Positions 1 through 7,976 of a stretch of 64,000 nucleotides of DNA are shown here, in pieces. Origin of the DNA: Limivivens faecihominis (GTDB lineage Bacteria > Bacillota > Clostridia > Lachnospirales > Lachnospiraceae). The position numbers and the translations under genes are program-made. The DNA is taken from NCBI RefSeq assembly GCF_020686945.1, contig NZ_JAJEPR010000008.1, forward strand, positions 77,751 through 141,750, given 5' to 3'. The notes beneath the pieces were generated by a model. It was not told the DNA's origin and did not search any database. It saw only the letters and a program-made list of their open reading frames with translations. Each line of letters opens with the position of its first letter. The first letter of the stretch is position 1.

Positions 1-138
1 GCTGACGTAAGAGATATTGTAGATGACGCCATCCAGCGCTCTGAGCGCACCGGTATCCGTAAGCTTGGAAGAATCCTTTCCCACAAGCGCTACGACGAAG
101 ACGACAGAGTCATTCTGTACGAGAAAGATTTTAAATAA
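1..138 (+). CDS. C-terminal end of an unrecognised protein (5' cut by window edge)
   Basis: Frame 1 is open from the first base to a TAA at 136-138 and gives 45 residues rich in charged amino acids, ending ...RVILYEKDFK. It is followed at once by a strong terminator, as expected for a true gene end. I do not recognise the family from this fragment, and the start and function lie outside the window. Confidence 0.7.
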   Translation, partial: ADVRDIVDDAIQRSERTGIRKLGRILSHKRYDEDDRVILYEKDFK

Positions 139-149
139 TAAGAAGAAAT

Positions 150-193
150 AAAGCGGACGCGCAGGCCGGTCAAAGGCAGCCGTCCGCTTTTTC
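150..193 (+). terminator. Rho-independent terminator
   Basis: Ten-bp stem AAAGCGGACG (150-159) / CGTCCGCTTT (181-190) followed by a T-rich run. It closes the partial gene at the left edge. Confidence 0.85.
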
Positions 194-268
194 TATAGGG
201 AAAATTACCTCCGTGGGACGGTGAATAACTTGACTTAAACCCGACTTTAAGATGTAGGATGAAAGTAA

Positions 269-435
269 ATGAAAATTCTTGCGAAGGCTGGAGACGAGCT
301 GGCAAAAGACCATTACCGGAAGCTGGAGCTTCACGCAGGAGAGTGTGTAAGCTGCGGTCATTGCAACAAACGCTGTCTTTCCATGTGGATCAGATGGCCA
401 GAATGAAAGAGATCAAAGAATATTTTGGCATGTAA
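269..435 (+). pseudogene. Aldo/keto reductase C-terminal remnant (4Fe-4S tail), frameshifted
   Basis: From the ATG at 269 one frame reads into a ferredoxin-like cluster ECVSCGHCNKRC (CxxCxxCxxxC), then breaks. Inserting a single C after CGCTGTC (about 384) restores the expected continuation FHVDQMARMKEIKEYFGM and a TAA at 433-435. This is the conserved tail of the aldo/keto reductases that carry a C-terminal 4Fe-4S domain. The whole TIM-barrel (about 300 residues) is missing upstream, where all frames are closed. I therefore call a 5'-deleted and frameshifted relic. It lies between a terminator on each side. Confidence 0.7.
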
Positions 436-452
436 TCGGAGTTTTCAAGCTT

Positions 453-496
453 AAAAAACTGCCTGTCGGACGAAAATTGGACAGGCAGTTTTTTAT
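453..496 (+). terminator. Terminator, probably bidirectional
   Basis: Stem AAAAAACTGCCTGTC (453-467) / GACAGGCAGTTTTTT (480-494), with A-run and T-run on the two sides. It follows the aldo/keto reductase relic. Confidence 0.85.
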
Positions 497-501
497 TCTT
501 T

Positions 502-521
502 TATATACCAAGAGGTATATA
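502..521. promoter_or_regulatory. Upstream copy of the putative TetR operator
   Basis: Perfect inverted repeat TATATACC-AAGA-GGTATATA. It matches the TATACC-N4-GGTATA palindrome inside the promoter of the TetR gene 100 bp downstream. No obvious promoter surrounds this copy. Confidence 0.55.
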
Positions 522-596
522 AAGGAATAGTGGAGAAAAAGAGAGTTTTCGGGCGAAAGAAGGAAAAATCTGCGGTGAAATACAGAGTCTTCCTGG

Positions 597-625
597 TTGA
601 CATTTTATATACCGGGCGGTATAAT
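597..625 (+). promoter_or_regulatory. Promoter of the TetR gene with embedded operator
   Basis: TTGACA (597-602), 17-bp spacer, TATAAT (620-625): a consensus sigma-A promoter. The palindrome TATACC-GGGC-GGTATA (608-623) fills the spacer and overlaps the -10 box, so a bound repressor would block RNA polymerase. Autoregulation by the gene product just downstream is inferred. Confidence 0.75.
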
Positions 626-645
626 TGAGACAGCAGGAGGGAACT

Positions 646-1221
646 ATGGACAACAGAGAAAAAATCCTGAACTGCGCGCTGGAGCTTTTCCATGCCAGAG
701 GATATGACGCTGTTGGCGTGCAGGAGATCGCAGAGACGGCCGGCGTGACCAAGCCGACCCTCTATTATTATTTTGGAAACAAACGAGGCCTTCTGGAGGC
801 TCTCCTTTCCCGGGAATATGCACAGTTTCGCAGCGAGGTTTTTGACGGCCGGGATGAGAAGGAGCAGATCTGGCTGACCCTGCCGAAGATCGCCTCCGCC
901 TATGTGGATTACGGCATGAACCACCGGAAATCCTACATGCTGATGATGTCGCTTTTTTATTCGGCGAGAGAGAATGAAGCCTACCAGTCGGTAAAGCCTT
1001 TTGTGGAAGATCTCTATCAGAATATGGTGAGACTTTTCATGGGAGCCTCCGGCCAGCTGGGAAATATGAACGGCAGGCAGGAGCAGTTCGCCCTGGGTTT
1101 TACCGGAATGCTGGACCATTACATTCTTCTCATGGCGGCCCGGGAGCCGGAAGGCTATCAGGTGCCGCAGGCGACGAAGGAAGCGCTGGCGAAACAGTTT
1201 ATGCACGGAATTTTCAGCTGA
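646..1221 (+). CDS. TetR/AcrR family transcriptional regulator
   Basis: 191 residues. The N-terminus is a TetR-type helix-turn-helix (residues about 1-55; GVTKPTLYYYFGNKRGLLEAL is the recognition helix region), followed by a variable ligand-binding domain. I chose the ATG at 646 over the TTG at 625 because AGGAGGG lies 5 bases upstream. A palindrome overlaps its own promoter, with a second copy 100 bp upstream, which suggests autorepression. Its other targets are unknown; the GH13 gene begins 40 bp downstream with its own SD and could be co-transcribed. The ligand cannot be deduced. Confidence 0.88.
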   Translation: MDNREKILNCALELFHARGYDAVGVQEIAETAGVTKPTLYYYFGNKRGLLEALLSREYAQFRSEVFDGRDEKEQIWLTLPKIASAYVDYGMNHRKSYMLMMSLFYSARENEAYQSVKPFVEDLYQNMVRLFMGASGQLGNMNGRQEQFALGFTGMLDHYILLMAAREPEGYQVPQATKEALAKQFMHGIFS

Positions 1222-1261
1222 TGGGACATCAGTAAAATACAATCTGGAGGTAAGAAACACA

Positions 1262-2614
1262 ATGGGACATTGGTATAACGAGGCAGTTTTTTATCATATT
1301 TATCCGCTGGGCCTTCTGGGCGCACCGAAGAAAAATGAGGGAACAGAGATCGAGCACCGGATGAAGAAGCTTCTTCCCTGGATCGACCATATGAAGGACC
1401 TGGGCGTGACGGCCGTCTATATCGGCCCGCTCTTTGAATCCACCACCCACGGCTATGACACGAAGGATTATAAGAAAGTGGACCGCCGTCTGGGTGACAA
1501 CGAGGATTTCAAAGATTTTGTTAAAAAATGCCACGAAGCCGGTATCCGTGTGGTGGTGGACGGTGTGTTCAACCATACCGGCCGCGAATTTTTCGCCTTC
1601 CAGGATATCCAGAAAAACAGGGAACATTCTCCCTATGTGAACTGGTACAAGGGTGTGAACTTCGGATGGAACAGCCCCTACAACGACGGGTTCGGCTACG
1701 AGGCCTGGAGAAACTGCTTCGAGTTGGTGAACCTCAATCTTTACGAGCAGGCCGTGAGGGATTATCTCTTTGATGTGATCCATTTCTGGATCCAGGAGTT
1801 TGACATCGACGGAATCCGCCTGGACTGCGCGGACTGCCTGACCTTCGATTTCATGAAGGAGATGCGCTGGAGAACTTCTCAGGAAAAAGAGGATTTCTGG
1901 CTCATGGGCGAAGTGATTCACGGCGATTACGCCCGCTGGGCAAACGATGATGTGCTCCATTCCGTGACGAATTACGAACTGCACAAAGGTCTCTATTCCG
2001 GCCACAACGATCACAACTATTTTGAGATCGCTCACACGATCCGCCGGGAATTTGACGAGAACGGCGGTATTTACAAAGGAAGAACACTGTATTCCTTCGC
2101 GGATAACCACGATGTGGACCGTCTGGCCAGCAAGCTGAATAACAAAGCCCACATGTTCCCGGAGTACACACTTCTTTACACGCTGCCGGGTATTCCATCC
2201 ATTTATTATGGTTCCGAGTGGGGCATTGAGGGAAGAAAAGAAGGCGGCAACGATGATCCGCTCCGTCCGGCTCTGAACCTGGCCGAGATGGAGGAAAAGT
2301 ATAAGGACTGCCAGCTGACAGAGCATATCCGGATGCTTGGCAGACTGAAAAAAGAGCTTTCACCGCTCTCCGAAGGAAAATACAGAGAATTACTTCTGAC
2401 CAACCGGCAGTACGCTTTTGCGAGAATCCAGGATGACAAGGCCGTGATCGTAGCCGTCAATAACGACGAAAATCCGGCGCACGTTTCCATTCCGGTGCCG
2501 GCAGGAGGAAATGCGGTAAACGCCGTTACCGGAGAGCCGGTCAATGTGGAAAATGGCCGCATCAACGCAGAACTTTCACCGGCCGGAAGCCTGATTGTAT
2601 CTGTAAATATCTAA
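1262..2614 (+). CDS. GH13 alpha-amylase-family glycosidase (cyclomaltodextrinase/neopullulanase-like)
   Basis: 450 residues, starting at the ATG after GGAGG. The (beta/alpha)8 barrel signatures of GH13 are present: VVVDGVFNH (region I), GIRLDCAD with nucleophile D188, MGEVIH with acid/base E217, and FADNHDVDR with transition-state stabiliser D284. The last 80 residues look like the C-terminal beta domain. There is no signal peptide, so it should act in the cytoplasm on maltodextrins or related alpha-glucans. It sits just ahead of glgB, pointing to glycogen or maltodextrin turnover. Exact substrate specificity cannot be read from sequence. Confidence 0.88.
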   Translation: MGHWYNEAVFYHIYPLGLLGAPKKNEGTEIEHRMKKLLPWIDHMKDLGVTAVYIGPLFESTTHGYDTKDYKKVDRRLGDNEDFKDFVKKCHEAGIRVVVDGVFNHTGREFFAFQDIQKNREHSPYVNWYKGVNFGWNSPYNDGFGYEAWRNCFELVNLNLYEQAVRDYLFDVIHFWIQEFDIDGIRLDCADCLTFDFMKEMRWRTSQEKEDFWLMGEVIHGDYARWANDDVLHSVTNYELHKGLYSGHNDHNYFEIAHTIRREFDENGGIYKGRTLYSFADNHDVDRLASKLNNKAHMFPEYTLLYTLPGIPSIYYGSEWGIEGRKEGGNDDPLRPALNLAEMEEKYKDCQLTEHIRMLGRLKKELSPLSEGKYRELLLTNRQYAFARIQDDKAVIVAVNNDENPAHVSIPVPAGGNAVNAVTGEPVNVENGRINAELSPAGSLIVSVNI

Positions 2615-2620
2615 AATTAT

Positions 2621-2657
2621 AAAGACTGCGGGGCAGAAAAAAGGCCCGGCAGTCTTT
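2621..2657 (+). other. Stem-loop between the GH13 gene and glgB
   Basis: AAAGACTGCgGGGC / GCCCgGCAGTCTTT around a short A-rich loop. It has no T-run after the stem, so it is at best a weak terminator or a processing/stability hairpin. Confidence 0.5.
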
Positions 2658-2735
2658 GGCGACTGAAAATATAAAAAACCTGACTACATAGATGGACCGA
2701 AAAAATATCATTCTAAGTATGAGGAGAAGGGGATT

Positions 2736-4769
2736 ATGGAAGAAACAAAGAAAAGAACACGAAAAACAGCAGCGGTAAAAGAAGAAAAGATGGCAAAAAA
2801 AGCCCCTGCAGCGGCAAAAACAGCAGCAGAGAAAAAGCCTGCGGCCAAGCGGACAACTGCCAAAAAACAGGAAGTTCTTCAGATCGGCGAGCTGGATCAG
2901 TATCTCTTCGGTCAGGGAACCCATTATGACATTTACAAAAAGCTGGGCGCACATCTGACCAAAAGAAAGGGAAAAGAGGGCGTTTATTTTGCCGTCTGGG
3001 CGCCCCATGCGAAAGACGTCCATGTAGTCGGAGATTTTAACGGCTGGAACACGGGAGTGACTCCCATGAAGCGGCTGGAGCCTCTGGGAATCTGGGAAGC
3101 TTTTGTGCCCGGAGTTCAGGAAGACTGTCTCTACAAATATTATATTCTGACGGAAAAAGGCCAGGAGCTTTATAAGGCAGATCCTTTTGCTAGCGCCTCC
3201 GAGCTTCGTCCCGGAAATGCCTCCAAGGTGGCGGATATCAGCAAATTCCGCTGGACAGACAATACCTGGATGACGAAGCGGACCGAGAAAAATCCGGACG
3301 AAGAGCCTATGAGCATTTATGAGGTGCATCCGGGTTCCTGGAAAAAGCACCCTCACAATCCGGACACCGAGGACGGTTTCTACAGCTATCAGGAGTTTGC
3401 CCATTCTCTCGTAGAATATGTAAAAGATATGGGCTATACCCATGTGGAACTGATGGGAATCGCAGAGCATCCTTTTGACGGTTCCTGGGGCTATCAGGTG
3501 ACCGGTTATTACGCACCGACCGCCCGTTATGGTTCACCTACTGATTTCAAATATCTGGTGAACTATCTCCACAAAAACAAGATCGGCGTCATTCTTGACT
3601 GGGTTCCGGCGCATTTCCCGAAAGATGCCCACGGACTGGCGGAGTTTGACGGAACCTGCTGTTATGAGTATGCAGATCCCAGAAAAGGCGAGCATCCGGA
3701 CTGGGGTACCAAGGTCTTTGATTTCGGCAAAAATGAAGTGAAAAACTTCCTGATTGCCAATGCCCTCTACTGGATCGAGGAGTTCCATGTGGACGGTCTC
3801 CGTGTGGACGCGGTGGCCTCCATTCTCTATCTGGATTACGGCAGAAAAGACGGTCAGTGGTGCCCGAATATCTACGGCGGCAACAAGAATCTTGAGGCCA
3901 TCGAGTTCTTCAAGCATCTGAACAGCGTTGTGCGGGGAAGAAACCACGGCACGGTGATGATTGCCGAGGAGTCGACTGCCTGGCCGAAGGTGACTGGAAA
4001 ACCGGAGGATGACGGTCTGGGCTTCTCCATGAAATGGAACATGGGCTGGATGCATGACTTCCTTGAATATATGAAGCTGGATCCCTATTTCCGCCAGTTC
4101 AACCATAACCTGATGACCTTCTCCCTGACTTATGCTTATTCTGAAAAATACATCCTGGTGCTTTCTCATGATGAGGTCGTGCATCTGAAATGCTCTATGA
4201 TCAACAAGATGCCGGGACTTTATGACGATAAGTTCTCCAATCTGAAAGCCGGTTATTCCTTCATGCTGGGCCATCCCGGTAAGAAACTGCTCTTCATGGG
4301 TCAGGATTTCGGACAGCTTCGGGAGTGGAGCGAGGAGAGAGAGCTTGACTGGTATCTGCTGGCTGAGGAGAAGCACAGTGAGCTTCAGAATTATGTGCGG
4401 GCCCTGCTTCATCTTTACCAGAAAAATAAAGCCCTCTACGATTCCGACCAGAGGTACGAGGGTTTCGAGTGGATCAATGCCAATGATAATACCAGAAGTA
4501 TTTTCAGCTTTGTGCGTCATTCTCAGGATGGCAAGAACAATCTGCTCTTTGTCATCAACTTTACGCCCATGGCTCGTCCGGATTACCGGGTAGGCGTGCC
4601 GAAGAAAAAACAGTATCGTCTGGTTCTCAACAGCGATGCCGCGGAGTTCGGCGGAAGCGGAAAAGAGCAGCCGGAAGTATACCGGGCGGTACAGTCGGAG
4701 TGCGACGGAAGACCGTATTCCTTCGCTTACGATCTGCCGGCTTATGGTGTTGCAGTATTTAAGTTCTAA
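2736..4769 (+). CDS. glgB: 1,4-alpha-glucan branching enzyme
   Basis: 677 residues, ATG after GGAGAAGG. It forms alpha-1,6 branches in glycogen. Order: a Lys/Ala/Thr-rich tail (1-46), CBM48-like domain (about 60-165, with FAVWAPHAKDVHVVGDFNGW), GH13 barrel, C-terminal beta domain. Catalytic residues are nucleophile D358 (DGLRVDAVAS), acid/base E411 (MIAEEST) and D479 (LSHDEVVH). The tail resembles histone-H1-like basic tails and is not part of the usual enzyme. The other glycogen gene in the window is glgP, 29 kb away. The start is firm because the tail is in frame with a good SD site. Confidence 0.95.
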   Translation: MEETKKRTRKTAAVKEEKMAKKAPAAAKTAAEKKPAAKRTTAKKQEVLQIGELDQYLFGQGTHYDIYKKLGAHLTKRKGKEGVYFAVWAPHAKDVHVVGDFNGWNTGVTPMKRLEPLGIWEAFVPGVQEDCLYKYYILTEKGQELYKADPFASASELRPGNASKVADISKFRWTDNTWMTKRTEKNPDEEPMSIYEVHPGSWKKHPHNPDTEDGFYSYQEFAHSLVEYVKDMGYTHVELMGIAEHPFDGSWGYQVTGYYAPTARYGSPTDFKYLVNYLHKNKIGVILDWVPAHFPKDAHGLAEFDGTCCYEYADPRKGEHPDWGTKVFDFGKNEVKNFLIANALYWIEEFHVDGLRVDAVASILYLDYGRKDGQWCPNIYGGNKNLEAIEFFKHLNSVVRGRNHGTVMIAEESTAWPKVTGKPEDDGLGFSMKWNMGWMHDFLEYMKLDPYFRQFNHNLMTFSLTYAYSEKYILVLSHDEVVHLKCSMINKMPGLYDDKFSNLKAGYSFMLGHPGKKLLFMGQDFGQLREWSEERELDWYLLAEEKHSELQNYVRALLHLYQKNKALYDSDQRYEGFEWINANDNTRSIFSFVRHSQDGKNNLLFVINFTPMARPDYRVGVPKKKQYRLVLNSDAAEFGGSGKEQPEVYRAVQSECDGRPYSFAYDLPAYGVAVFKF

Positions 4770-4777
4770 ATATTTTT

Positions 4778-4812
4778 CCCTCTTGCATAGAAATGTGCAG
4801 GGGGGATTTTTT
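4778..4812 (+). terminator. Hairpin with T-run after glgB, overlapping the bofA SD
   Basis: CCCTcTTGCAT (4778-4788) pairs with ATGtGCAgGGGG (4793-4805), followed by six Ts. The G-run that would serve as SD for the ATG at 4813 is in the stem, so the element may both end glgB transcripts and mask bofA translation. Confidence 0.55.
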
Positions 4813-5019
4813 ATGAGATTTTCGATAAGACGACTGGTCTGGAACTTCTTTTTCCGGATGGCGGTGGGTCTGGTGCTGATCGTTGCGGTGAATTTTGTCT
4901 GTACGCTGGCGAATATCCCGCTGTGGGTGGGCATTAATCCGGTGACGGCGGCTGCCACTGGATTCTTTGGGGTTCCAGGAGTTTTACTGCTCTATGGAGT
5001 CGTTGGTTATGGACTGTAA
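4813..5019 (+). CDS. bofA: Pro-sigma-K processing inhibitor BofA family protein
   Basis: 68 residues with two hydrophobic segments (about 10-32 and 45-66) and the BofA-type ending GINPVTAAATGFFGVPGVLLLYG. In Bacillus, BofA is a forespore-envelope membrane protein that holds the SpoIVFB protease inactive until the sigma-G checkpoint. This supports a spore-forming host. The ATG at 4813 is the only start that leaves the first membrane segment with a normal N-terminus; a G-run lies 7 bases upstream inside a hairpin. Slightly shorter than Bacillus BofA (87 residues). Confidence 0.78.
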   Translation: MRFSIRRLVWNFFFRMAVGLVLIVAVNFVCTLANIPLWVGINPVTAAATGFFGVPGVLLLYGVVGYGL

Positions 5020-5047
5020 ATTTTTGTGCAAAAGAGAGAAAAAGAAG

Positions 5048-5088
5048 AGCGGGGTGGAGAATCTTGACGTTTTCCAACCCGCTTTTTC
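5048..5088 (+). terminator. Rho-independent terminator after bofA
   Basis: Stem AGCGGGgTGGAgAA (5048-5061) / TTtTCCAaCCCGCT (5070-5083), then a T-run. Confidence 0.85.
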
Positions 5089-5104
5089 TGTGCATTTCTG
5101 CGTA

Positions 5105-5133
5105 TGGACAAACGTGGGCATTGCGTGTATAAT
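5105..5133 (+). promoter_or_regulatory. Promoter of the Tad/Flp operon
   Basis: TGGACA (5105-5110), 17-bp spacer, TATAAT (5128-5133). It follows the bofA terminator and precedes a closely packed run of same-strand genes up to 15.8 kb in which I see no terminator. Confidence 0.75.
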
Positions 5134-5210
5134 GAAGCCATCTCAAAAACAAATCTTGCCAGTTCGGCAAACAAATCCACAGATTTAAAAATCAATAAAG
5201 AGGTGATTTT

Positions 5211-5723
5211 CTGGAAACAATCCAAAAAATTTCAGTCTGTCTTCTGGTGACGGCGGCAGTTTTTCAGGATCTGAGAAAAGGAATCATATCCAATGTTCTG
5301 ATCCTTTTTGGCTTTCTGGGAGGGGCGGTTTTTCAGCTGATTCGTCTGGGAGGCTCTGGACTGATCCTGTTTTTCGGAAGCGCAGTCTTTCCGGTGCTGC
5401 TTTTTTCGATTCTTTATTATTTCCGTATGATCGGCGCGGGGGATATCAAGCTTCTGGCGGCTCTGGGCGGCTTCCTGGGAATCAGTGATCTTTTTCGTTG
5501 TCTGGTCTGTGCCCTGATTTTCGGGGGCATTCTGTCTTTATTTCTTATGATTTATCGAAAAAATCTGATCCGGAGATTTCAGTATCTGGCCGGTTATGTG
5601 TCTTCTTATATCCAGGGAAAAGAATGGCAGCCCTACCGCCGAAAAGGGGAAAAAGACGGGGAATTTCCGCTCTCTGTACCAATCGCTCTGAGCGTCTGGT
5701 TCTTTGCGGCGGGCTGGCTTTAA
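5211..5723 (+). CDS. tadV: Prepilin peptidase, A24 family (TadV/CpaA-like), first copy
   Basis: 170 residues if translation begins at the CTG at 5211, which sits 5-6 bases after AGAGGTG; the first in-frame GTG (5247) would remove the first membrane segment and leave only a few residues before the catalytic motif. The two active-site aspartates are in FQDLRKGIIS and GAGDIKL, the hallmark of aspartic prepilin peptidases. It is polytopic. It should cleave and possibly N-methylate Flp pilin and TadE-type pseudopilins of this operon. A second peptidase gene occurs 7.6 kb downstream. Confidence 0.85.
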   Translation: METIQKISVCLLVTAAVFQDLRKGIISNVLILFGFLGGAVFQLIRLGGSGLILFFGSAVFPVLLFSILYYFRMIGAGDIKLLAALGGFLGISDLFRCLVCALIFGGILSLFLMIYRKNLIRRFQYLAGYVSSYIQGKEWQPYRRKGEKDGEFPLSVPIALSVWFFAAGWL

Positions 5724-5736
5724 AAAGGAGGAGTTT

Positions 5737-6843
5737 ATGAAGAAAAGTATTTTTGCAGTCTGTGATCTTGAGGCTTCCTATGCCTACAATCTTATGGAGG
5801 CCATCGACGAGAGGCAGGGGATGTCTTTTGAGGTTCAGGCCTTTACCAACGTGGAAAGTCTGATTTCCTATGCCAGGGAAAGGCATATCGAGCTGCTTCT
5901 GATCTCGGCCGCCGCCATGTGCGGGGAGCTTCTGAAGCTTTCCATCGGGAAAATCATGATTTTGTCAGAAGGAGAAAAGAAAAAGGAGCTCTCGGACTAC
6001 CCCTGCATTTATAAATATCAGGCCTCGGACCAGCTGATCGCGGAGGTCATGAATTACTATGCGGTGGAGGCAGTTCCGGCCCCGGCCGCCATGCTGAAAA
6101 AGAAGGTGGAGATCATCGGGATCTATTCGCCGGTGGGCCGCTCGTTGAAGACTTCTCTGGCCCTTACTTACGGGCAGATCCGGGCCCGGGAGCATAAGGT
6201 GCTCTATCTGAATCTGGAGGAGTATGCGGGTTTTGAGACCCTGTTGGAGGAAAAATATGAGGCAGATCTAGCCGATCTTCTCTATTTTGCCCGGCTGGGG
6301 AGCGGTAATCTGGTCTACCGGATGGGAAGCCTGATCCGCCATCTGGGAGGGCTGGACTATATTCCGCCGGCTTTCTGTCCCGAGGACCTTCGGAACATTT
6401 CGCCGGGGGAGTGGACTTCTCTGATCCGGGATCTGGCGGAATACAGTGCTTATGATGTGCTTTTGCTGGATATCGGGTCGGCGGTGAACGGAATCACGGA
6501 GCTCTTGAAGCTCTGCACGAAGGTCTTTATGCCGGTATCCGGGGATGAGATTGCGGCGGCAAAGCTGGAGCAGTACGAGAGGGTGTTAAAGCAGCAGAAC
6601 GCTTTGAATGTACTGGAGAAAACGCAAAAATTTTCCCTTCCCTTCGTGAGCGGAAGCGGAAAAGGGAAAGCATATATGGAACAGCTGGTCTGGGGAGAGC
6701 TGGGAGACTTTACCAGACAGCTCATCAGGGAGGAACAGGATGGACGAATGGGAACAGGAAGGACTGAACCTGCGAAAAAAACTCAGGGAACGGCTGGATC
6801 AGACACGGGAGGTGGAAGACCAGGAGATTTACCGGCAGATTGA
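5737..6843 (+). CDS. tadZ: TadZ/CpaE-like ATPase of the Flp pilus system
   Basis: 368 residues, ATG after AAAGGAGGAG. The N-terminal ~120 residues resemble a degenerate receiver domain. The rest is a MinD/ParA-type fold with a modified Walker A (SPVGRSLKTSLALT). TadZ proteins are thought to mark the cell position where the Tad secretion machine assembles. The gene overlaps the next one by about 104 bp, and its last ~35 residues, read in the overlap, are low-complexity (Gly/Thr/Lys-rich). Confidence 0.85.
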   Translation: MKKSIFAVCDLEASYAYNLMEAIDERQGMSFEVQAFTNVESLISYARERHIELLLISAAAMCGELLKLSIGKIMILSEGEKKKELSDYPCIYKYQASDQLIAEVMNYYAVEAVPAPAAMLKKKVEIIGIYSPVGRSLKTSLALTYGQIRAREHKVLYLNLEEYAGFETLLEEKYEADLADLLYFARLGSGNLVYRMGSLIRHLGGLDYIPPAFCPEDLRNISPGEWTSLIRDLAEYSAYDVLLLDIGSAVNGITELLKLCTKVFMPVSGDEIAAAKLEQYERVLKQQNALNVLEKTQKFSLPFVSGSGKGKAYMEQLVWGELGDFTRQLIREEQDGRMGTGRTEPAKKTQGTAGSDTGGGRPGDLPAD

Positions 6844-7966
6844 CGATCTGATTCTGGAAGAGACACGGAACCGCTATGTAAGTCTCAGGAGAAAAGAGGC
6901 GCTCCGGACCGAACTTTTCAACAGCATCCGGAAACTGGATATTCTTCAGGAACTCATCGATGATGATTCGGTCACGGAGATCATGGTCAACGGGACAGAA
7001 GGCATCTTTCTGGAACGGAATGGCCGCCTGCTCTGCTGGGAAAAGAAGATCACCTCGAAGGAAAAACTGGAGGATATGGTCCAGCAGATCGCCGGCCGCT
7101 GCAACCGGATCGTCAATGAGTCTGTGCCCGTGGCGGATGCCAGGCTCTCGGACGGTTCCAGAGTCAGTCTCGTGCTTCCGCCGGTGGCTTTAAACGGGCC
7201 GGTCATCACGATTCGGCGTTTCCCGAAAAATCCGATCCATATGGATCGGCTGGTGGAGCTTGGCGCTGTCACAACAGAGGCTGCGGCTTTTCTCAGAGCG
7301 CTGGTCAGAAGCGGCTACAATATTTTCATCAGCGGGGGAACCGGCTCTGGAAAGACCACATTTCTCAATGCGCTTTCCGATTTTATTCCGAAGGAGGAGC
7401 GGATCATCACCATCGAGGACAATGCGGAGCTTCAGATCCAGGGGGCAGAAAATCTGGTCCGGCTGGAGGCCAGACAGGCCAATACGGAAGGGAAAAATTC
7501 CGTGACGATCCGGGATCTCATCAAGGCAAGTTTACGAATGAGGCCGGACCGGATCGTGGTGGGAGAAGTCCGGGGCGAGGAGGCCCTGGATATGATTCAG
7601 AGCATGAATACGGGCCATGACGGTTCTTTGAGTACCGGCCATGCCAACAGCCCGAGAGATATGCTTTCGAGACTTGAGACCATGATTCTCATGGCGATGG
7701 AGCTTCCTCTTTCTGCCATCCGGCGACAGATTGCCTCGGCGGTGGATATTCTGATTCATCTTGGGAGAATGAGGGACCGGAGCCGGAAGGTGATGGAGAT
7801 CGTTGAAATCACCGGCTATGACAGGGCTTCTGGAGAAATCACGGAGCGGACCCTGTTTCAGCTGGAGGAGACGAAAGAACAACCGATGGGGGTTCTTGTC
7901 AGAAAACAGGAGCTTCTCCATGTGGAGAAGCTGAACCGGGCGGGAATTGTACTGGAAAAGATGTGA
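6740..7966 (+). CDS. tadA: TadA/CpaF-type secretion ATPase
   Basis: 408 residues. Walker A GGTGSGKTTFLN, Asp box and Walker B region RPDRIVVGEVRGEEALDM, and His box TGHDGSLSTGHAN identify the type II/IV secretion ATPase family. It should power Flp pilus extension, and in minimal Tad systems retraction too, as a hexamer on the inner face of the membrane. The start at 6740 has GGGAGGAACAG upstream and overlaps tadZ by 104 bp, which suggests coupled translation. Confidence 0.93.
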   Translation: MDEWEQEGLNLRKKLRERLDQTREVEDQEIYRQIDDLILEETRNRYVSLRRKEALRTELFNSIRKLDILQELIDDDSVTEIMVNGTEGIFLERNGRLLCWEKKITSKEKLEDMVQQIAGRCNRIVNESVPVADARLSDGSRVSLVLPPVALNGPVITIRRFPKNPIHMDRLVELGAVTTEAAAFLRALVRSGYNIFISGGTGSGKTTFLNALSDFIPKEERIITIEDNAELQIQGAENLVRLEARQANTEGKNSVTIRDLIKASLRMRPDRIVVGEVRGEEALDMIQSMNTGHDGSLSTGHANSPRDMLSRLETMILMAMELPLSAIRRQIASAVDILIHLGRMRDRSRKVMEIVEITGYDRASGEITERTLFQLEETKEQPMGVLVRKQELLHVEKLNRAGIVLEKM

Positions 7967-7976
7967 GGGTGAGGCT

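Noticed and set aside
493..1260. 255-codon minus frame opposite the TetR gene
   Set aside because: Shadow of the TetR gene; would run through its promoter.
3534..4958. 474-codon antisense frame across glgB and bofA
   Set aside because: Crosses two real genes and a terminator; no SD or known domain.
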